The notes: generated from the sequence alone by a model not told the origin. 36,499 bases of DNA from Cyclostephanos tholiformis (GCA_036939975.1 JALLPB010000018.1:1-36499), one strand, 5' to 3'; counted from the first letter of the stretch, positions 1 through 11,445 are shown. Numbers and translations are program-made.

Positions 1-149
1 TTACGTCTATATGTTTTTCACCTCTACGCTCAAAGAAATCACAGCCTCTAAAGTAACACATATGAAAAAAAAGCCATAGACGATTTTTCTCTCCCGCCCC
101 GCCCCCCCCCCCCCCCAAACACACCCAACCGAACGACGGGGGAGAAGGG
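1..149. other. 5' flank of the fucokinase gene with poly-C tract
   Basis: This non-coding flank contains a run of 15 C at 102-116, just upstream of the fucokinase start codon. I see no clear TATA box and no upstream gene. The long reverse-strand frame over this region is a shadow of CGA-repeat coding DNA. Confidence 0.5.
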
Positions 150-3100
150 ATGAACAAAAAAACGATGACCAACGATGACGGATATATGACCAACTATGAC
201 AACGACACGTCGACGACGATGATATTATCATCATCCTCGTCGTCGTCGTCGTCGTCGTCTTGCCCATTCGACGTGATCGTCGTGACCTCCCCCGACATTC
301 AAGCCGCCCGCGCCGCGAGTGAAATGATCTCCTCGTCCTTCGGGGGGGGCATCGTAGTCGTCCAGTCGCCGCCGCCCGACTGGGACCGCCGCGTCGACGA
401 CGTCGACGATCGCGCGGTCGTCGACGATGTCGTCGACGACGACTCTGACGACGACGACGACGACGACGACATCGCCGCGGATGGGAGGACGAGCCGTGGC
501 AATAATGCCACCTCCACGCTCCTCCTCTCGTCCTGCGATCCGTACGGCACGAGGCTGGGCAGCGGCGGGGGGACGATATCGGCTCTCGCCGAGGCGGATT
601 TGGCGTGGCGTCGTACTTTGCCGCCTCGTCGAAGGAGGGGACGACGCCGACGACGGCGGATGCATCATCGTGAAACTGGGGACGGTGAAAATAACGATGG
701 CGATGTCGATTATTATAACGACGATGACGATGACATCCATCCTCCCACGGTGTTGATATGTCACGCGGGGGGGGAATCGAGTCGTTGTCCGACGCAGATC
801 GCGCTCGGGAAGGCGTGGACGTCGTTGCCGGTGGTGCTGCCACCGTCGCGATCGCACACGACGCGCGGTCGACGGGGGGGGGGGGGGGACGTGGACGAGC
901 GCGACGGCGGCAAGTCGGCCGCCGCCGCCGACGCCGCCGTGGCCGTCGTCACGAATCCGACGGAGTCGCTCGTTCGTGCGCTGTCGATCGCGTTCGCCGA
1001 TGTTCCACGAGGTTCCGTCGTCGTTGCAGCGTCGGACGTGCTGCTGTCCCTGGGCGAAGACGACGACGACGACGACGACAACAGCAACAATAACAACGAG
1101 GATGATGGATACGTCAAACGACGACGACGCATGTCAAGAAGGATGAGGATCAAGTTCGACGGCTTAAACGGAGTCGTGGGCCTCGCCGTGCCCGCTCCGC
1201 TATCGACGGCCAAGAACCACGGCGTGTTCGTTTTGGATTCATTTCCTCCTCCTCCTCCTCCTCCTTCTTCTCCTCCTTCTTCGGAGAAAGCGGCGGGAAT
1301 GAACGGTGTGGACGACGACGACGACAACAAGGACAACGACGAGGACGACGACGATCGCGGATGGCATATCGCCGAGGTACGCGGGCTGCTGCAGAAGCCT
1401 ACCGTATCGATGATGATGAACGCGACGGATCCCCCATGCGCCTTCACGCCATTGTCATTCTCCTACCATTCTCGGCACGACGATGCGCACGACGACGACG
1501 AGCGGTACCTCAACGAGCCGCACGCATGGATCGACACGGGCGTCGTCGCCATCCTCCCTGACGTATCGCGCGACCTTCGGGGGATGATGATGCCGACGTC
1601 GACCGGGGGGGAGGGACCGCTCGGTCTATGCACGCGTCGTGGCATCGAACGATCGTACCGAAAGACTTATGGCGATGGTGGTGGCGGCGGCGGCGGCAGC
1701 GGGGTTCATGGTGCACGGTGGGGGAGGGTAGGAGGGATGGCCGAAACCATTATTGGATCGTCATCTTCATCCCTGTCATCGAATTTGCCATCGTCGTCAC
1801 AGTTTCCGTCCATGGTCGAATACGCTCGATCGATTGCGCTGAATATATGCCTTTATGGGGAGATGCTGCACGCACTGCGCACGACAGCGATGAGGGGGAC
1901 ATCCACGACGACGACGATGACGAACCCCCCGACGTACCACGAAGTCCTGTCGAGACACGTACTGCGCGTGTGCGCCGTCCCCGCCGGATCGTTCGTGCAC
2001 CTGGGCACGACGGCAGAGCTCGTCGATTTCGTATCGTCGGGCGCATCCCCCCCCGCCGTCAATGCTGAGGGAGAAGGTTCAAATTGGCGGGGAGACGCCG
2101 ATAGGACCCGACGGCGATATCGACGTTTCGGCGCGGCGATGGGCCTGACAAGTCGCGCTGGTGCCTTCGTTTCTGGGTTCGGTCGTAACAGAGGCCGGCA
2201 CAACGTCGTTATGAATTCCGCGATGACGGTGGTGAATAGGGGATACATTGGGGAATCAAGTATCGTTGAACATTGTCACGTCGACGTAGGCGACGGGACG
2301 ATCAATATTGGGGACGGATGCGTAGTCAGCGGCATACGAGGGTCGGCCTCCTTCTCCCTACCTAGCGGTATGTGCCTTCAGCTTTTGCCATTAAGTCGAT
2401 CGTGGCATACGGTCTATCCTTCCTTAGACGTTGTCGTGGAGGACGCGGTGACTTTTTTCGTTTGCATTTGTATCGGTGTTCATGACAACATCAAAGAGGC
2501 TCCAGCAAAAGCTCTGTTCGGAACAGATTTGCAGTTCATCTTCGGATGCGGGATAGATGAGGACGATCTCTGGGATGAATGCATCCCTGCATCGAAGCGA
2601 ATGCTATGGAATGCCAAAATTTTACCCGTCGTTTCCTCCAACGGCGATGGAACTGTGGAGCTCAACTATTCCTTTTTAGATTGGATAGAATCTTTGCCGT
2701 CATCTCTTTCGTCATTAAGCACGGAAGTAAGACCAGAAGATACGCATTTGCACCCTAATTCGAGTGTCCCTTCGCGAGCAATGATGGGTTTCAAGCAGTG
2801 GAAGGAGTCGACACGCTTGTCGCTTTCTCAGATCCGAACGGTCGTCGATTCTGAAGCCGAGGCGAGGTATCGAAGTTCCATCCCGGTCAAGAAGTGCGAA
2901 GATAGGCGGTTATTGGAGGTGGTTGACATTCTCATGAATCGAAGAAACGTGTCGTGCAATTTTGATCACGTTGTCGATTTTGTGTCGAGCTCAAACTTGT
3001 CCAATGGTACCGCTCATCTCCGCTGGGATGTTTTTGGTAATGCTATGGAGACTCTTGACATTGCAGCATCAAAGGCGATCACCGAAGGCCTGTTTGATGT

Positions 3101-4965
3101 CGCTGGGCGGACGTTTATGACAATGAAATTATTAATAGAAGGCTCCGTCGGCAGCGTGTTGGATTTATCTAATGCAGATAATGAGAGAAGTGCCGACGGA
3201 GTAGAAATGGCGGAGTCGATGAAGGAATCAATTACTTTACTCCAATCTCCGCATATTTCTAAAGATGCAATCGCTCTAATCGCATCCATCCGCAATTCAA
3301 TGCTTTATCCACCGCATGGTTGCTTCATTGACTATAAAATGGTCACTGTTTGCTGCGACTTTCTTGAGCGGGCTGCATCGGCTATGACCGAACGATGTGT
3401 GTCCGGAAATGTCATTGCTAAGAAGCCACTATCGTTGGAACGCACATCGCCCATCCCCATCGGAGCCAGCGCCATTGCAAGTGCTCCCGCCCGAATCGAC
3501 CTTGCTGGTGGTTGGAGCGACACGCCACCAATCTCGGTAATTGAAAATCATGATGACTTCATTCGATGTAAAGCATCCGTTGCATTTCTCACAATCACAC
3601 ATATTTTTTGATGACTTCGACAGTTTGAATACGGCGGTGCAGTGGCATGCCTTGCAGTTTTGGTAGACGGGAAACGACCACTTAAGGCACATTGTCGCAT
3701 GGTTAGGGGGGATGGGTGCATTAGACTTCGTACAGAATCCAGGAATTTAAGCGATGAGAAATTGCTCAGCAGCCGAACAGTGATAATAAGGACGCTAGGA
3801 GATCTTGCCGTTTACTGCAACCCCGAGGCGGACTGCTCGTTATTGATGTGTGCACTCATTCAGCTAGGGTTGGCCACACCGGATTCGATTAGCAACGACA
3901 GCCACGCCTCTATTCAATCGCATCTGATGACATTTTGTCAAACAGACCAGGCTGATCTTGGCCTTGAGGTAACAGCTCAATCACTGCTTCCGACTGGTTC
4001 TGGTTTGGGCAGTAGCTCCATTATTGGTGGGTGCATCTTATCAGCCATCGCAAAATGCGTTGGCATTGTGCTCGCTGGGATAGATAATGCACCCGGAGAA
4101 CGGATCGAAATCAATGGGCAGAATAGTCTCATCCACTCTGTACTGATGCTGGAGCAACTTCTCACTACAGGTGGTGGGTGAGTTTATTTAGCTGAGAGAG
4201 GCTAGAGAATCCTCTCTCTCTCTTTCTTTATATCGTCATTTGCGCTTATTCGCATAATATTTTATATTCGCCCCTCGGTCCTCATGAACATTTTCTATTA
4301 TGGCTCTGTTCGATGTATATCCAAACGAACTCTCTTTTCATCCCTCCCGATACAACAGGTGGCAAGATAATATCGGGGGCATCGTCGGTGGTCTAAAACT
4401 AGGCTTCTCCGATGCACACATTCTTCCGTTGCAGACCAAGGTACAGCGTGTCAGCTTGTCGCCGCAACTGGTCGAGGCATTAAATCAACGGCTTGTGCTC
4501 ACATTTAGCGGACAGCCACGACTCGCGAAGAATATTTTACAGCAGGTTCTTCGGCGATGGGCCACCAGAAGCGGAGAAATCATGACTACAGTGGAAGGCT
4601 TAGTCAAGGGTGCTTCAGAGGCAATCGCATGCGTCGAGGCAGGAGATATCAATGGCCTTGGGCTGGTCATGAATCAATATTGGAAGTTCAAGATGGCTAT
4701 GGCAGGTCCCAATAGCGGCGCCGAGCCTGCTAGTGTGCGCACTTTAATAGATCTTCTTTCGTCCAAGGGAGATATCGTTGGGGCCACTTTGTGTGGGGCC
4801 GGAGGTGGTGGATTTCTAGTATTGCTGGCATCAGAAGGGCATTCGTCACATGAAATTGAATCCACCGCTAGGGCATCGGGCTTGGATTTCTTCTCGTGGC
4901 ACTCCTGTACTATATCCGAGAAAGGCTTGGTAGTTGAGGTGGTTGAAGCTCAGTGTCTCCACTAA
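150..4965 (+). CDS. FKGP: bifunctional L-fucokinase / GDP-L-fucose pyrophosphorylase (3 exons)
   Basis: The protein salvages free L-fucose in the cytosol: fucose to fucose-1-phosphate (C-terminal GHMP kinase) and then to GDP-fucose (N-terminal pyrophosphorylase). Exons are 150-3536, 3624-4177 and 4359-4965, which join in frame to 1515 residues. The N-terminal half shows CPFDVIVVTSPD, DPYGTRLGSGGGT and LICHAGGESSRCP, then LPSGMCLQ and LWNAKILPV, all typical of the fucose pyrophosphorylase fold. The kinase has PARIDLAGGWSDTPP (about residue 1112), PTGSGLGSSS (about 1252), GGGWQDNIGG across intron 2, and GATLCGAGGGGF (about 1455). Plant FKGP is about 1055 residues. The extra length is low-complexity Asp/Ser/Pro/Gly inserts in the first 650 residues. 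The start at 150 is the first ATG of the frame and lies shortly before the first conserved block. It is convergent with the PARN-like gene, 66 bp away. Confidence 0.9.
3537..3623 (+). other. intron 1 of the fucokinase gene
   Basis: An 87-nt GT-AG intron (donor TCG|GTAATT, acceptor GACAG|TTTGAA). Removing it joins WSDTPPIS to FEYGGAV and restores GHMP kinase motif 1. Reading through instead gives an in-frame stop at 3609-3611. Confidence 0.85.
4178..4358 (+). other. intron 2 of the fucokinase gene
   Basis: A 181-nt GT-AG intron (donor GG|GTGAGT, acceptor ACAACAG|G). Splicing restores GGGWQDN, a hallmark of the fucokinase GHMP domain, whereas read-through stops at once. It contains a short CT-rich repeat near 4213-4226. 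Confidence 0.88.
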
Positions 4966-5031
4966 TAACTTATATGAATATTCGTATCTATTGGTGAAAA
5001 GAGACTTCTCATTCTCGGGGATACCATACCT

Positions 5032-7669
5032 TCAGCTGAATCTCATCCGCTTGTTTTCACGCCTACTGCTGCAATTGTCATCACTCGATCGTTTTTCACC
5101 GAAGCCCAGTACCCTATTTATCTTGCATTGTATTTTTGACGCCACTGCAACGATAGAGCCGACGATTCCAGCTGGATCAGATGCGACGATCGCGTTATTC
5201 TTCTTAGTAAAGTAGTCGCCAAGCGATAAAATTTCTACTTTGTTGCCGAGGCCAGCGTATAGCTTATTGCGAACGTGCGATGCGATCAGTCCCGTTGGGG
5301 GCAGGTCGTACGCAAGAGAGATGCCATCATCGGCCATTCTCGTGCCGACGAAGAACGATGAGTCATCCACCCAAATCAATTCGTACTTCAACTGACGAAT
5401 GGCCTCTTCCTCGCTCTCGTTCCCGCTCCAGAGTGCACGGAGTATGTCCCTCGTCAACACTGATGTGGTGATTCCGGATACGTGGAAGGTGGTATCGATC
5501 GAAAGACCACTCGAAAGAGGATCATTCAACCCAGCAGTCGGCCCCAATGATGATTCCAAATCGATGGTGAAAAGAGAAACGTGCATGTAAATTAGGTTAA
5601 GACCAAACAATTCCCTTAGCAGACTTGGGGAGCCATGCAATAAATTATCAAGAGTCATATTCTTCGACTTCAAGATCCTATTCGAGTCCAAGATTCTGTT
5701 ACAAAGGGCGCCAAATACGCAACCTAGAGATAAAAAGAAGAAAAAAAAGCAAACAAAAGAAGCGAATGAGTCATTATCAAACTAAATTGACTAAAAGCGA
5801 CGGCGAGTGTCATCATGTACCTGTCATATGCGCATCCCACGCAGCCTCGTGCGCTTGTCCTTGACCCCTCCCGTCCTGATTCGTTATGACTGCGGGAAGC
5901 ATTTTGGACGAAGAGAGGCACGCGCCGTCAGATGATTTTCCATCGCCGCAAACAACGCCGAACAAGTCCCCGAGATTCGTGCTCCCTCCCTTGATGATGG
6001 CGTCGCTGAACTCCGTCCCGATTACTTTCGTGTCGAAGACTAGGGGAAAGTACGACCTTATGATCCGTTTCGTATCCTCGAACGAGTCGGGAAGGGTTGG
6101 ATCGTGACAGTGCGTCAATAGGAACATCAGGTCGTGCAATCCGTTGTGCACGATGAGGGGTATTCCCCTCCTACCCGTCGAGCTCGTGGACGGGACGGAC
6201 AAATCGGTACACAACCCGTCAAGGAAGTCGCACGTTCGTTTCTCGTCGAACGTATTGCCGTTGCATGCGTCGCTGATCGCGCGGAATACCGTCGCGAATC
6301 CTATCTCCATCAGAATCTCGTCCCAAGCCTCCCGACGCAATCGGGATTCCCTCCTTTCCTTCTCAGCCGGGCTCAAGCGTATTGCCCTTATCTGATTCCG
6401 CAAGGTCGCCGTGGCCTCTCCGTCTCCTCCACCACCTCCTCCCTCCATGTCCGCGCGCTCGAGGATCAGCCCGGGATACTCGATCTCGATCGTCTCGTAC
6501 AGGCATCGACGGAGGAAGGCGTTGCACGGCGGAAGTACGATGGACGTCCCCTCCTCCCGACGTGGTCCGATCGCAGCCACTGATACATCGCGGACGTTGT
6601 TGCCGTTCGCGTCGGCCCTGGCCCCGGCCCCGGCCCCGGCCCCGGCGACAATACCCCCGTCATCGTTTGGAACCACGGCCACGTCGTTCGAGGCGACGTC
6701 CGAGTCGATCCACTCGCGCAGCCCCGCCATGGTCCGTGCCACGAAGGCGATGTCCTCCGGCCTAGTGAGCCTCACCCGTTCCCTCCCGCCTAGCGGTGTG
6801 GCCTGTGCAGCGCGGGAGTTCATGCCATCATCCTCGGCCTTGGCATTGTACCTCTCGAGGTACCTCTTCCTAAGATACGACGACTCCTCGACGGTGGCGT
6901 ACGGCACGCCCTCCCTGAACACCTTATCGAAATCCATGTGATTTTCCAATAGGAATTTCACAGTCGACGGATTCAGCGTAATCTCGCGTCCTACCCCCCC
7001 CGAATGGCCACCACCACCGTGCGGAAAGAGGTAGAAATTGTAAATCCTCGATGTGTATTCCGTCTGTTCCTCCCTCCCCTCCGCGACATCGTCCTTTCCA
7101 TCGTCGTCGTAATCGTAATCGTTGTCGTCGTCGTCGACGCCTCCGTCTCCCCGCTCGTTCTTAACCTCTCCCTCCTCCTCCCTCTCGGTCAGATCCTCCA
7201 GCTCGTCCTGATTCAGCATCCCCTCGCGATGCATGAAGGCGTGTTCGTCGTCTCCGTTGCTGTTCTCTCCGTCGTCATTATCGTTTTCGACGTCCCTCCC
7301 GAGGCCGGGACCGCCGATACCGCCATGGCGGTCGCCGCCGCCGGCCGCCTCGACGACGGCCTCCCTCCCCTCCACCCCAACGACGGCGACGTCATCGTCG
7401 GGTGGACGATGACGATGATTCTCATTCTTACTAAAGAGCGCCACGCCCACCTGTAGTATCGAGTAACGCATGGGCACCCCCCTCAGACGACGAACGTACC
7501 TCTCGGCGGGTAGCTCGACCTTGTTAGGTCGATCGTCGTTGCCGCCGCCGCATCCCGGGAGGGATATCCCCGTCATCTCCTCGTCGATCGCTACGTACGA
7601 CGACTTGGGTAGATGATGGAGGAAGTCGGCGAGCTGGGTGAGGAAGTTGGCCTTGGTTACATGGACCAT
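5032..7669 (-). CDS. PARN: PARN-type poly(A)-specific 3'-5' ribonuclease (2 exons)
   Basis: This is a DEDD-family deadenylase that shortens mRNA poly(A) tails. Exons are 7669-5821 and 5723-5032, joining to 846 residues. Family blocks in order are SSYVAIDEEMTGI (D29, E31), RYSILQVGVALF, YNFYLFPHG, MDFDKVFREGVPY, VHNGLHDLMFLL (D513), FDTKVIG and HEAAWDAHMTG (H607, D612), so the DEDDh catalytic set is complete. After the splice the chain runs MTGCVFGALCNRIL. A later IWVDDSSFFVGTR block matches the C-terminal RNA-binding region of PARN. Human PARN is 639 residues. The extra length is an acidic insert around residues 120-210 and Gly/Ala runs. The ATG at 7669 fits the family N-terminus. Its 5' end faces the histidine phosphatase gene across 295 bp. 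Confidence 0.88.
5724..5820 (-). other. intron of the PARN-like gene
   Basis: A 97-nt GT-AG intron on the minus strand (donor ACAG|GTACAT, pyrimidine-rich acceptor TTTATCTCTAG|G). Removing it joins HMTG to CVFGALCN in frame, as expected in PARN. Unspliced reading stops within two codons. Confidence 0.85.
6617..6643. repeat. CCGGCC-type microsatellite inside the PARN-like coding region
   Basis: A hexanucleotide run (CCCCGG units) that encodes an alternating Gly-Ala stretch in the nuclease. It is in frame. Confidence 0.7.
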
Positions 7670-7704
7670 GGATGGATGTATGGATGGATGGATGGATGGA
7701 TGGG
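7668..7704. repeat. GGAT/ATGG microsatellite in the 5' region of the PARN-like gene
   Basis: A tandem TGGA run directly over and upstream of the PARN-like start codon, in the divergent promoter region shared with the histidine phosphatase gene (7670-7964). The rest of that 295-bp spacer is AT-rich near 7840-7900 and shows no other clear signal. Confidence 0.7.
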
Positions 7705-7964
7705 GATGGAATGAAGCTACTACCTAGCGAGGATGATGATCGAGGAGGTGTGTGTAAATACCTACCTCTAGAGAGAGAGTGTGTGAATCTTGTCACCATC
7801 ACCACAAAGGATTCGCCGTCTGTCCGACTTCAAATTTTTTTGTTAAATATTTTTGGTTTTTAACAAACTTCATAGGTAATATGTAACACTGAAGGAGGAT
7901 AAAAAATGATTCCAACACATCATAATATTTTAGGAAATATAGTATCGGGGGAGGGCGGCCGATC

Positions 7965-9155
7965 ATGCCGTCCTCCATCGAGCTCGTCGCGTTGATAATC
8001 ATCTCGCTCCTCATGATAGACATGTCCACATGCTTCGTTACCGACCAGGACGTCGTCCGCCCGGCCGACGCCGACGCCGCAGATGTAGTCGTCGTTGCCG
8101 AGCCCGACGATGATGGGACGACGACGACGTGCGCCCCCGACCCAACCATGCCCCCCCCCGCGCCGTTTTCGGTGCGGCTGCATCTGATACGACACGGCGA
8201 GACGCAGGCCAACGTCCGTGGCCTGGTATTGGGCCAGGGCGATTCGCCCCTGACCGAGAGAGGATTGGCCGACGCCCGTTCGGCCTCGATGTCAGACACG
8301 ATCAACGGGAGGGCGGGATACTGGCGAACTTACTGCTCCGATCTCGGCAGGGCCAAGAAGACCGCGAGGATTGTTCTCGGCATAATCGGAGATGACGACG
8401 ACGACAATGATGAAGACGATGGGGGGGATGACGTTGACGATTACGACGGAGTAGTTCGTCTAATCCCGGATGCGCGGCTAAGGGAAGTGGCCAAGGGGGC
8501 GAGAGAGGGGTATTCGAAGAAATACACCATCGAGGAGGCGATGGAAATGAGGCGAGGAGAGGCCCTCCTCGAGTCATCCTCCTCCATATATCATCGTGGT
8601 GGAAAGGGGCAGTCGTCGTTATCAAATTATGATGTCGATATCCCGAAACTGGAAAGCGCGGATGATGCCTGGGGTAGGGCGAAAGATTGGATACACGAAA
8701 CCATCGATCATGCGTTCGAGGATTATCATCGCTCGAAAATCGTGAGGATGGAACGGGGGGGTCGCGATGACATCGTCGACACGAGGGGTGGAGACGACAG
8801 TGACAACGACGAAGACGACGACGATCCCAAGGTATATGACGTATTCGCCCTCACGCACTCGGCACTCATACGCACGATTATACACAGGATGGTCGAATCG
8901 CAGCTGCCATCGGACTACGCCAGGACGAGAGAGGGATCGCTCGAGGTACCGAATCTCTCGAGAACAATTATCGACGTACGACCGTTTTATTGCGATGATA
9001 ATTCGCATCGGGCATCCGCCAGGAATGACAACGACGATGCGTCATCGATGTCGTCGAGGCGTACTACTCCCAGGTGGACGACCTCACTTCGGAGGCTGGC
9101 GGATGTTTCGCACCTACAACGCGAGTCGAGGCCGATGAAACCACCTTATTTGTAA
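7965..9155 (+). CDS. histidine phosphatase superfamily (phosphoglycerate-mutase-like) protein
   Basis: A 396-residue single-exon protein. LHLIRHGETQAN carries the catalytic RHG (His77). LGQGDSPLTERGLADAR, YCSDLGRAKKTA and RLREVAKGAREGY follow in the family order, and FALTHSALIRT holds the second catalytic His (H298). VPNLSRTIIDV and RLADVSHL resemble the usual C-terminus. The superfamily transfers phosphate through a phospho-histidine. The substrate (phosphoglycerate, fructose bisphosphate or another) cannot be told. An acidic Asp insert at about residues 145-165 and another near 280 interrupt the fold. Residues 5-23 are hydrophobic and may be a signal peptide ending near STCF, so targeting to the secretory route or a complex plastid is possible but unproven. 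The ATG at 7965 is the first that includes this segment. Confidence 0.8.
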   Translation: MPSSIELVALIIISLLMIDMSTCFVTDQDVVRPADADAADVVVVAEPDDDGTTTTCAPDPTMPPPAPFSVRLHLIRHGETQANVRGLVLGQGDSPLTERGLADARSASMSDTINGRAGYWRTYCSDLGRAKKTARIVLGIIGDDDDDNDEDDGGDDVDDYDGVVRLIPDARLREVAKGAREGYSKKYTIEEAMEMRRGEALLESSSSIYHRGGKGQSSLSNYDVDIPKLESADDAWGRAKDWIHETIDHAFEDYHRSKIVRMERGGRDDIVDTRGGDDSDNDEDDDDPKVYDVFALTHSALIRTIIHRMVESQLPSDYARTREGSLEVPNLSRTIIDVRPFYCDDNSHRASARNDNDDASSMSSRRTTPRWTTSLRRLADVSHLQRESRPMKPPYL

Positions 9156-9366
9156 ATAGGATGAACTAATGCCACAGTTGTACCTAGAGTAGCTCTGTAA
9201 TTGTTTTATTTTTCTCGGAAAATGTCCCGTAATTCTTCCGAAACAAATCGACAACGCAGTGGCTTGCATGACAAGGTGAAGCACTCGCTCAGATGCCATA
9301 CATGGTGGACTGACGAGACTGTAATAATCTCCCCGACTATACAATACCCAAGTACCAACAGATCTC

Positions 9367-11445
9367 CTACGGGATGATGCTCGTGCCATTTCCGACATTT
9401 AAAATAGACGTAGATTCACATCCCCTCTCTCTCAACAACAATCGGTATAAATTCAAAGTGTCATCGATGTTGGTGTAACATCCCACAAGATGCCGTCGAC
9501 TCTCATCGATACTTGCTCCCTCGACGGCGGAAAATTTTCGTCGACCGTGGAGCATCCTCCTGTTGTTGAATACGAGGATCTCGCCAGGTAACAGCCTCCG
9601 TTCCCACGTAAACTGCCTTGCGTATTGCGAGAGATCGTCCAGGTGCAATCGATCCCTGCCGCCGTCGATATCGTCGACGAAATTCAACATTCGGTCGAAG
9701 TCGGCGCATGACTCGTAATATCGATCCACTTGCCAAGGGGGCAAGACGACTGGTCCCTCGAATGGTGGACTCCAATTTACAGCGACGATCTGTCGATCGA
9801 TGTAGCCGGATTGGGAACCCCCCTCTGTCCACCTCACGGCCGTCTCCGCCTCTTCCTCCAACACGTCGTCTTCCAGAACTATGTGGGGTCTCCTGTATGT
9901 CATGCATGCGCCGTCCCTCTGCTTCACGAAAGTCGCCGGACATCGTACTAGCGTCTCGAAGCTCGCCGGGCGAAATTCCCTCAGGCGGTACGCCGCGGCC
10001 ATCCCGTCGATCAACGTGCTCTCGCCCCCGATAACCCCGGGTCCGTTCTCGACGCAGTGCAGGAATTGCAGTCCGGGGGGGGACTCGTAGTATGCCAGGT
10101 CCTGATGCATTTCCAGTCCGTCGGACGTGTAGGCCGCGTTGATCGCCTCGCGTTCGGCGCGGACATGAAATACCTCCCCGTAGAGCGCACCGTGGGACAG
10201 GGATCCGCCGTACGTCGCGGCCATCGCCACCTTCGCGACGGGATAGTATCCGCCCTCGACGAGCGACGACGACGACGACGACGACTCGATGGACGACGGC
10301 GCGGGTACGTTCGTGACCACGGCGGCGCCGTCACGGAAGACGGAATGGAGGAGCGCGAACGCCCCGTCGCGCGACTGGGACGACGTCGTCGTCGTGCCGT
10401 CGTCGTCGTCTCCCACGATCGAGCGGTAGTCCACACGCACGAGCCCATCGTCCCCCCGTAGCAGCAGCGTCCCGCATCCCATCACATCATCTTCCTCCTC
10501 CTCCTCCTCCTCCTCCTCCTCCTCCTCCTCCTCCTCTCTCACCGACCACGACGACGACGACGACGATGCGTTTTGTGGAATCATAGGTCGAATTGCCCTC
10601 AAGGCGTGAGCAGGTCGTATCTCCGTACTCCTCCTCCGACGTGCTCTAGACGTTCGGTCGTTGCGAAAACGCATCAGCCATTCGACGTCATATATCGACG
10701 TTGTCGAGGACGGAGCATCATCGATCAAGCGTTCCATCGTTATGTCGGGGGATGCCATTTTCGTCCTCGATGCGGCCCACTCGACGACGAGGTAGGGCCT
10801 TACGATCCCCCTCCCACTACAGTCATCGTCATCGTCATCGTCACTTTCTTTCGAAGAGGATGACGATGACGTCGTGGACGGTATTGCGGAGGAGGACGCG
10901 GTATCCGTCGTCGTCGTCATCGTCGTCGTCGTCATCGTGCACATCCATGGGGGATAACCCCCGTAAATGGCGAGGGGGTGACAGCAATCTCCCGGCGTCG
11001 GACCGGGTACCATCCTCGTCGTCGATCCAACGGTCGAGGACACGCTGCACCCCCCGTCCACGTCGCCGCCATCGCATGCGCGCGATTCGAGCATCTCGAT
11101 GGTGGCCCCGCCGATTATTCCTCCCTCATATCCACGCCCTCCCCCCCCCCCCCACGACGCGTCGTAGTGGACGATCGACCCTCCACGGTCATCATTCCCG
11201 AACATTATCGAGACACGGGCGCCGTCGCTCGACGTCTCGACGACCTTGGCGGACAACGACGATGACCATGACGCCTTCGAGGGCGATGGGCCACGGCGGG
11301 AGAAGAGACTGGCCACCGACCGGGCGGCCGCGGAGGGCTCCTTGGGATCCTCCTGCCGCAGGGGCCACGTGTCATCGTCCTCGGGGGGCCACACGACGCG
11401 TTGATTGATCCGTGGCGATGGTTCTTTGGTCGCCTTCTTTGGCAT
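9367..11445 (-). CDS. gamma-butyrobetaine / trimethyllysine-type 2-oxoglutarate dioxygenase
   Basis: A 692-residue Fe(II)/2-oxoglutarate oxygenase of the TauD/BBOX-TMLHE family, whose known members hydroxylate carnitine precursors. Iron ligands are visible as MHQD (H447, D449) in LEMHQDLAYYESPPGLQ and as the distal His in NNRRMLHGRRKF (H633). GESTLIDGMAAAYRL, YTNIDDTLNLYRLL and LPPWQVDRYYES are other family blocks. Around residues 260-310 a shorter segment ending DVEWLMRFRNDR resembles the link between the small N-terminal domain and the oxygenase. The first 200 residues are low-complexity Ser/Thr/Asp sequence and the start is uncertain. A Glu run (GAG repeats) separates the domains. Typical BBOX is about 390-420 residues. 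Sequence alone does not separate BBOX from TMLHE activity. It is convergent with the histidine phosphatase gene, 211 bp apart. Confidence 0.82.
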   Translation of the reverse strand: MPKKATKEPSPRINQRVVWPPEDDDTWPLRQEDPKEPSAAARSVASLFSRRGPSPSKASWSSSLSAKVVETSSDGARVSIMFGNDDRGGSIVHYDASWGGGGGRGYEGGIIGGATIEMLESRACDGGDVDGGCSVSSTVGSTTRMVPGPTPGDCCHPLAIYGGYPPWMCTMTTTTMTTTTDTASSSAIPSTTSSSSSSKESDDDDDDDCSGRGIVRPYLVVEWAASRTKMASPDITMERLIDDAPSSTTSIYDVEWLMRFRNDRTSRARRRRSTEIRPAHALRAIRPMIPQNASSSSSSWSVREEEEEEEEEEEEEEEDDVMGCGTLLLRGDDGLVRVDYRSIVGDDDDGTTTTSSQSRDGAFALLHSVFRDGAAVVTNVPAPSSIESSSSSSSLVEGGYYPVAKVAMAATYGGSLSHGALYGEVFHVRAEREAINAAYTSDGLEMHQDLAYYESPPGLQFLHCVENGPGVIGGESTLIDGMAAAYRLREFRPASFETLVRCPATFVKQRDGACMTYRRPHIVLEDDVLEEEAETAVRWTEGGSQSGYIDRQIVAVNWSPPFEGPVVLPPWQVDRYYESCADFDRMLNFVDDIDGGRDRLHLDDLSQYARQFTWERRLLPGEILVFNNRRMLHGRRKFSAVEGASIDESRRHLVGCYTNIDDTLNLYRLLLRERGCESTSILNVGNGTSIIP
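10493..10536. repeat. TCC/GGA trinucleotide microsatellite
   Basis: About 14 TCC units on the plus strand, read as an uninterrupted Glu run in the dioxygenase on the minus strand. It is in frame and likely length-variable. Confidence 0.8.

Noticed and set aside
7..1447. Long minus-strand frames opposite the fucokinase gene
   Set aside because: Arg/Ser-rich shadows of CGA/GAC repeats. The plus strand has clear family motifs.
2340..2480. Possible intron in the fucose pyrophosphorylase region
   Set aside because: LPSGMCLQLLPL and TFFVCICIGVHDNIKE both fit the family in one continuous frame.
9006..9155. Frameshift or intron at the end of the histidine phosphatase
   Set aside because: A Ser/Asp/Arg-rich stretch looked odd, but RLADVSHL resumes in the same frame as expected for the family.
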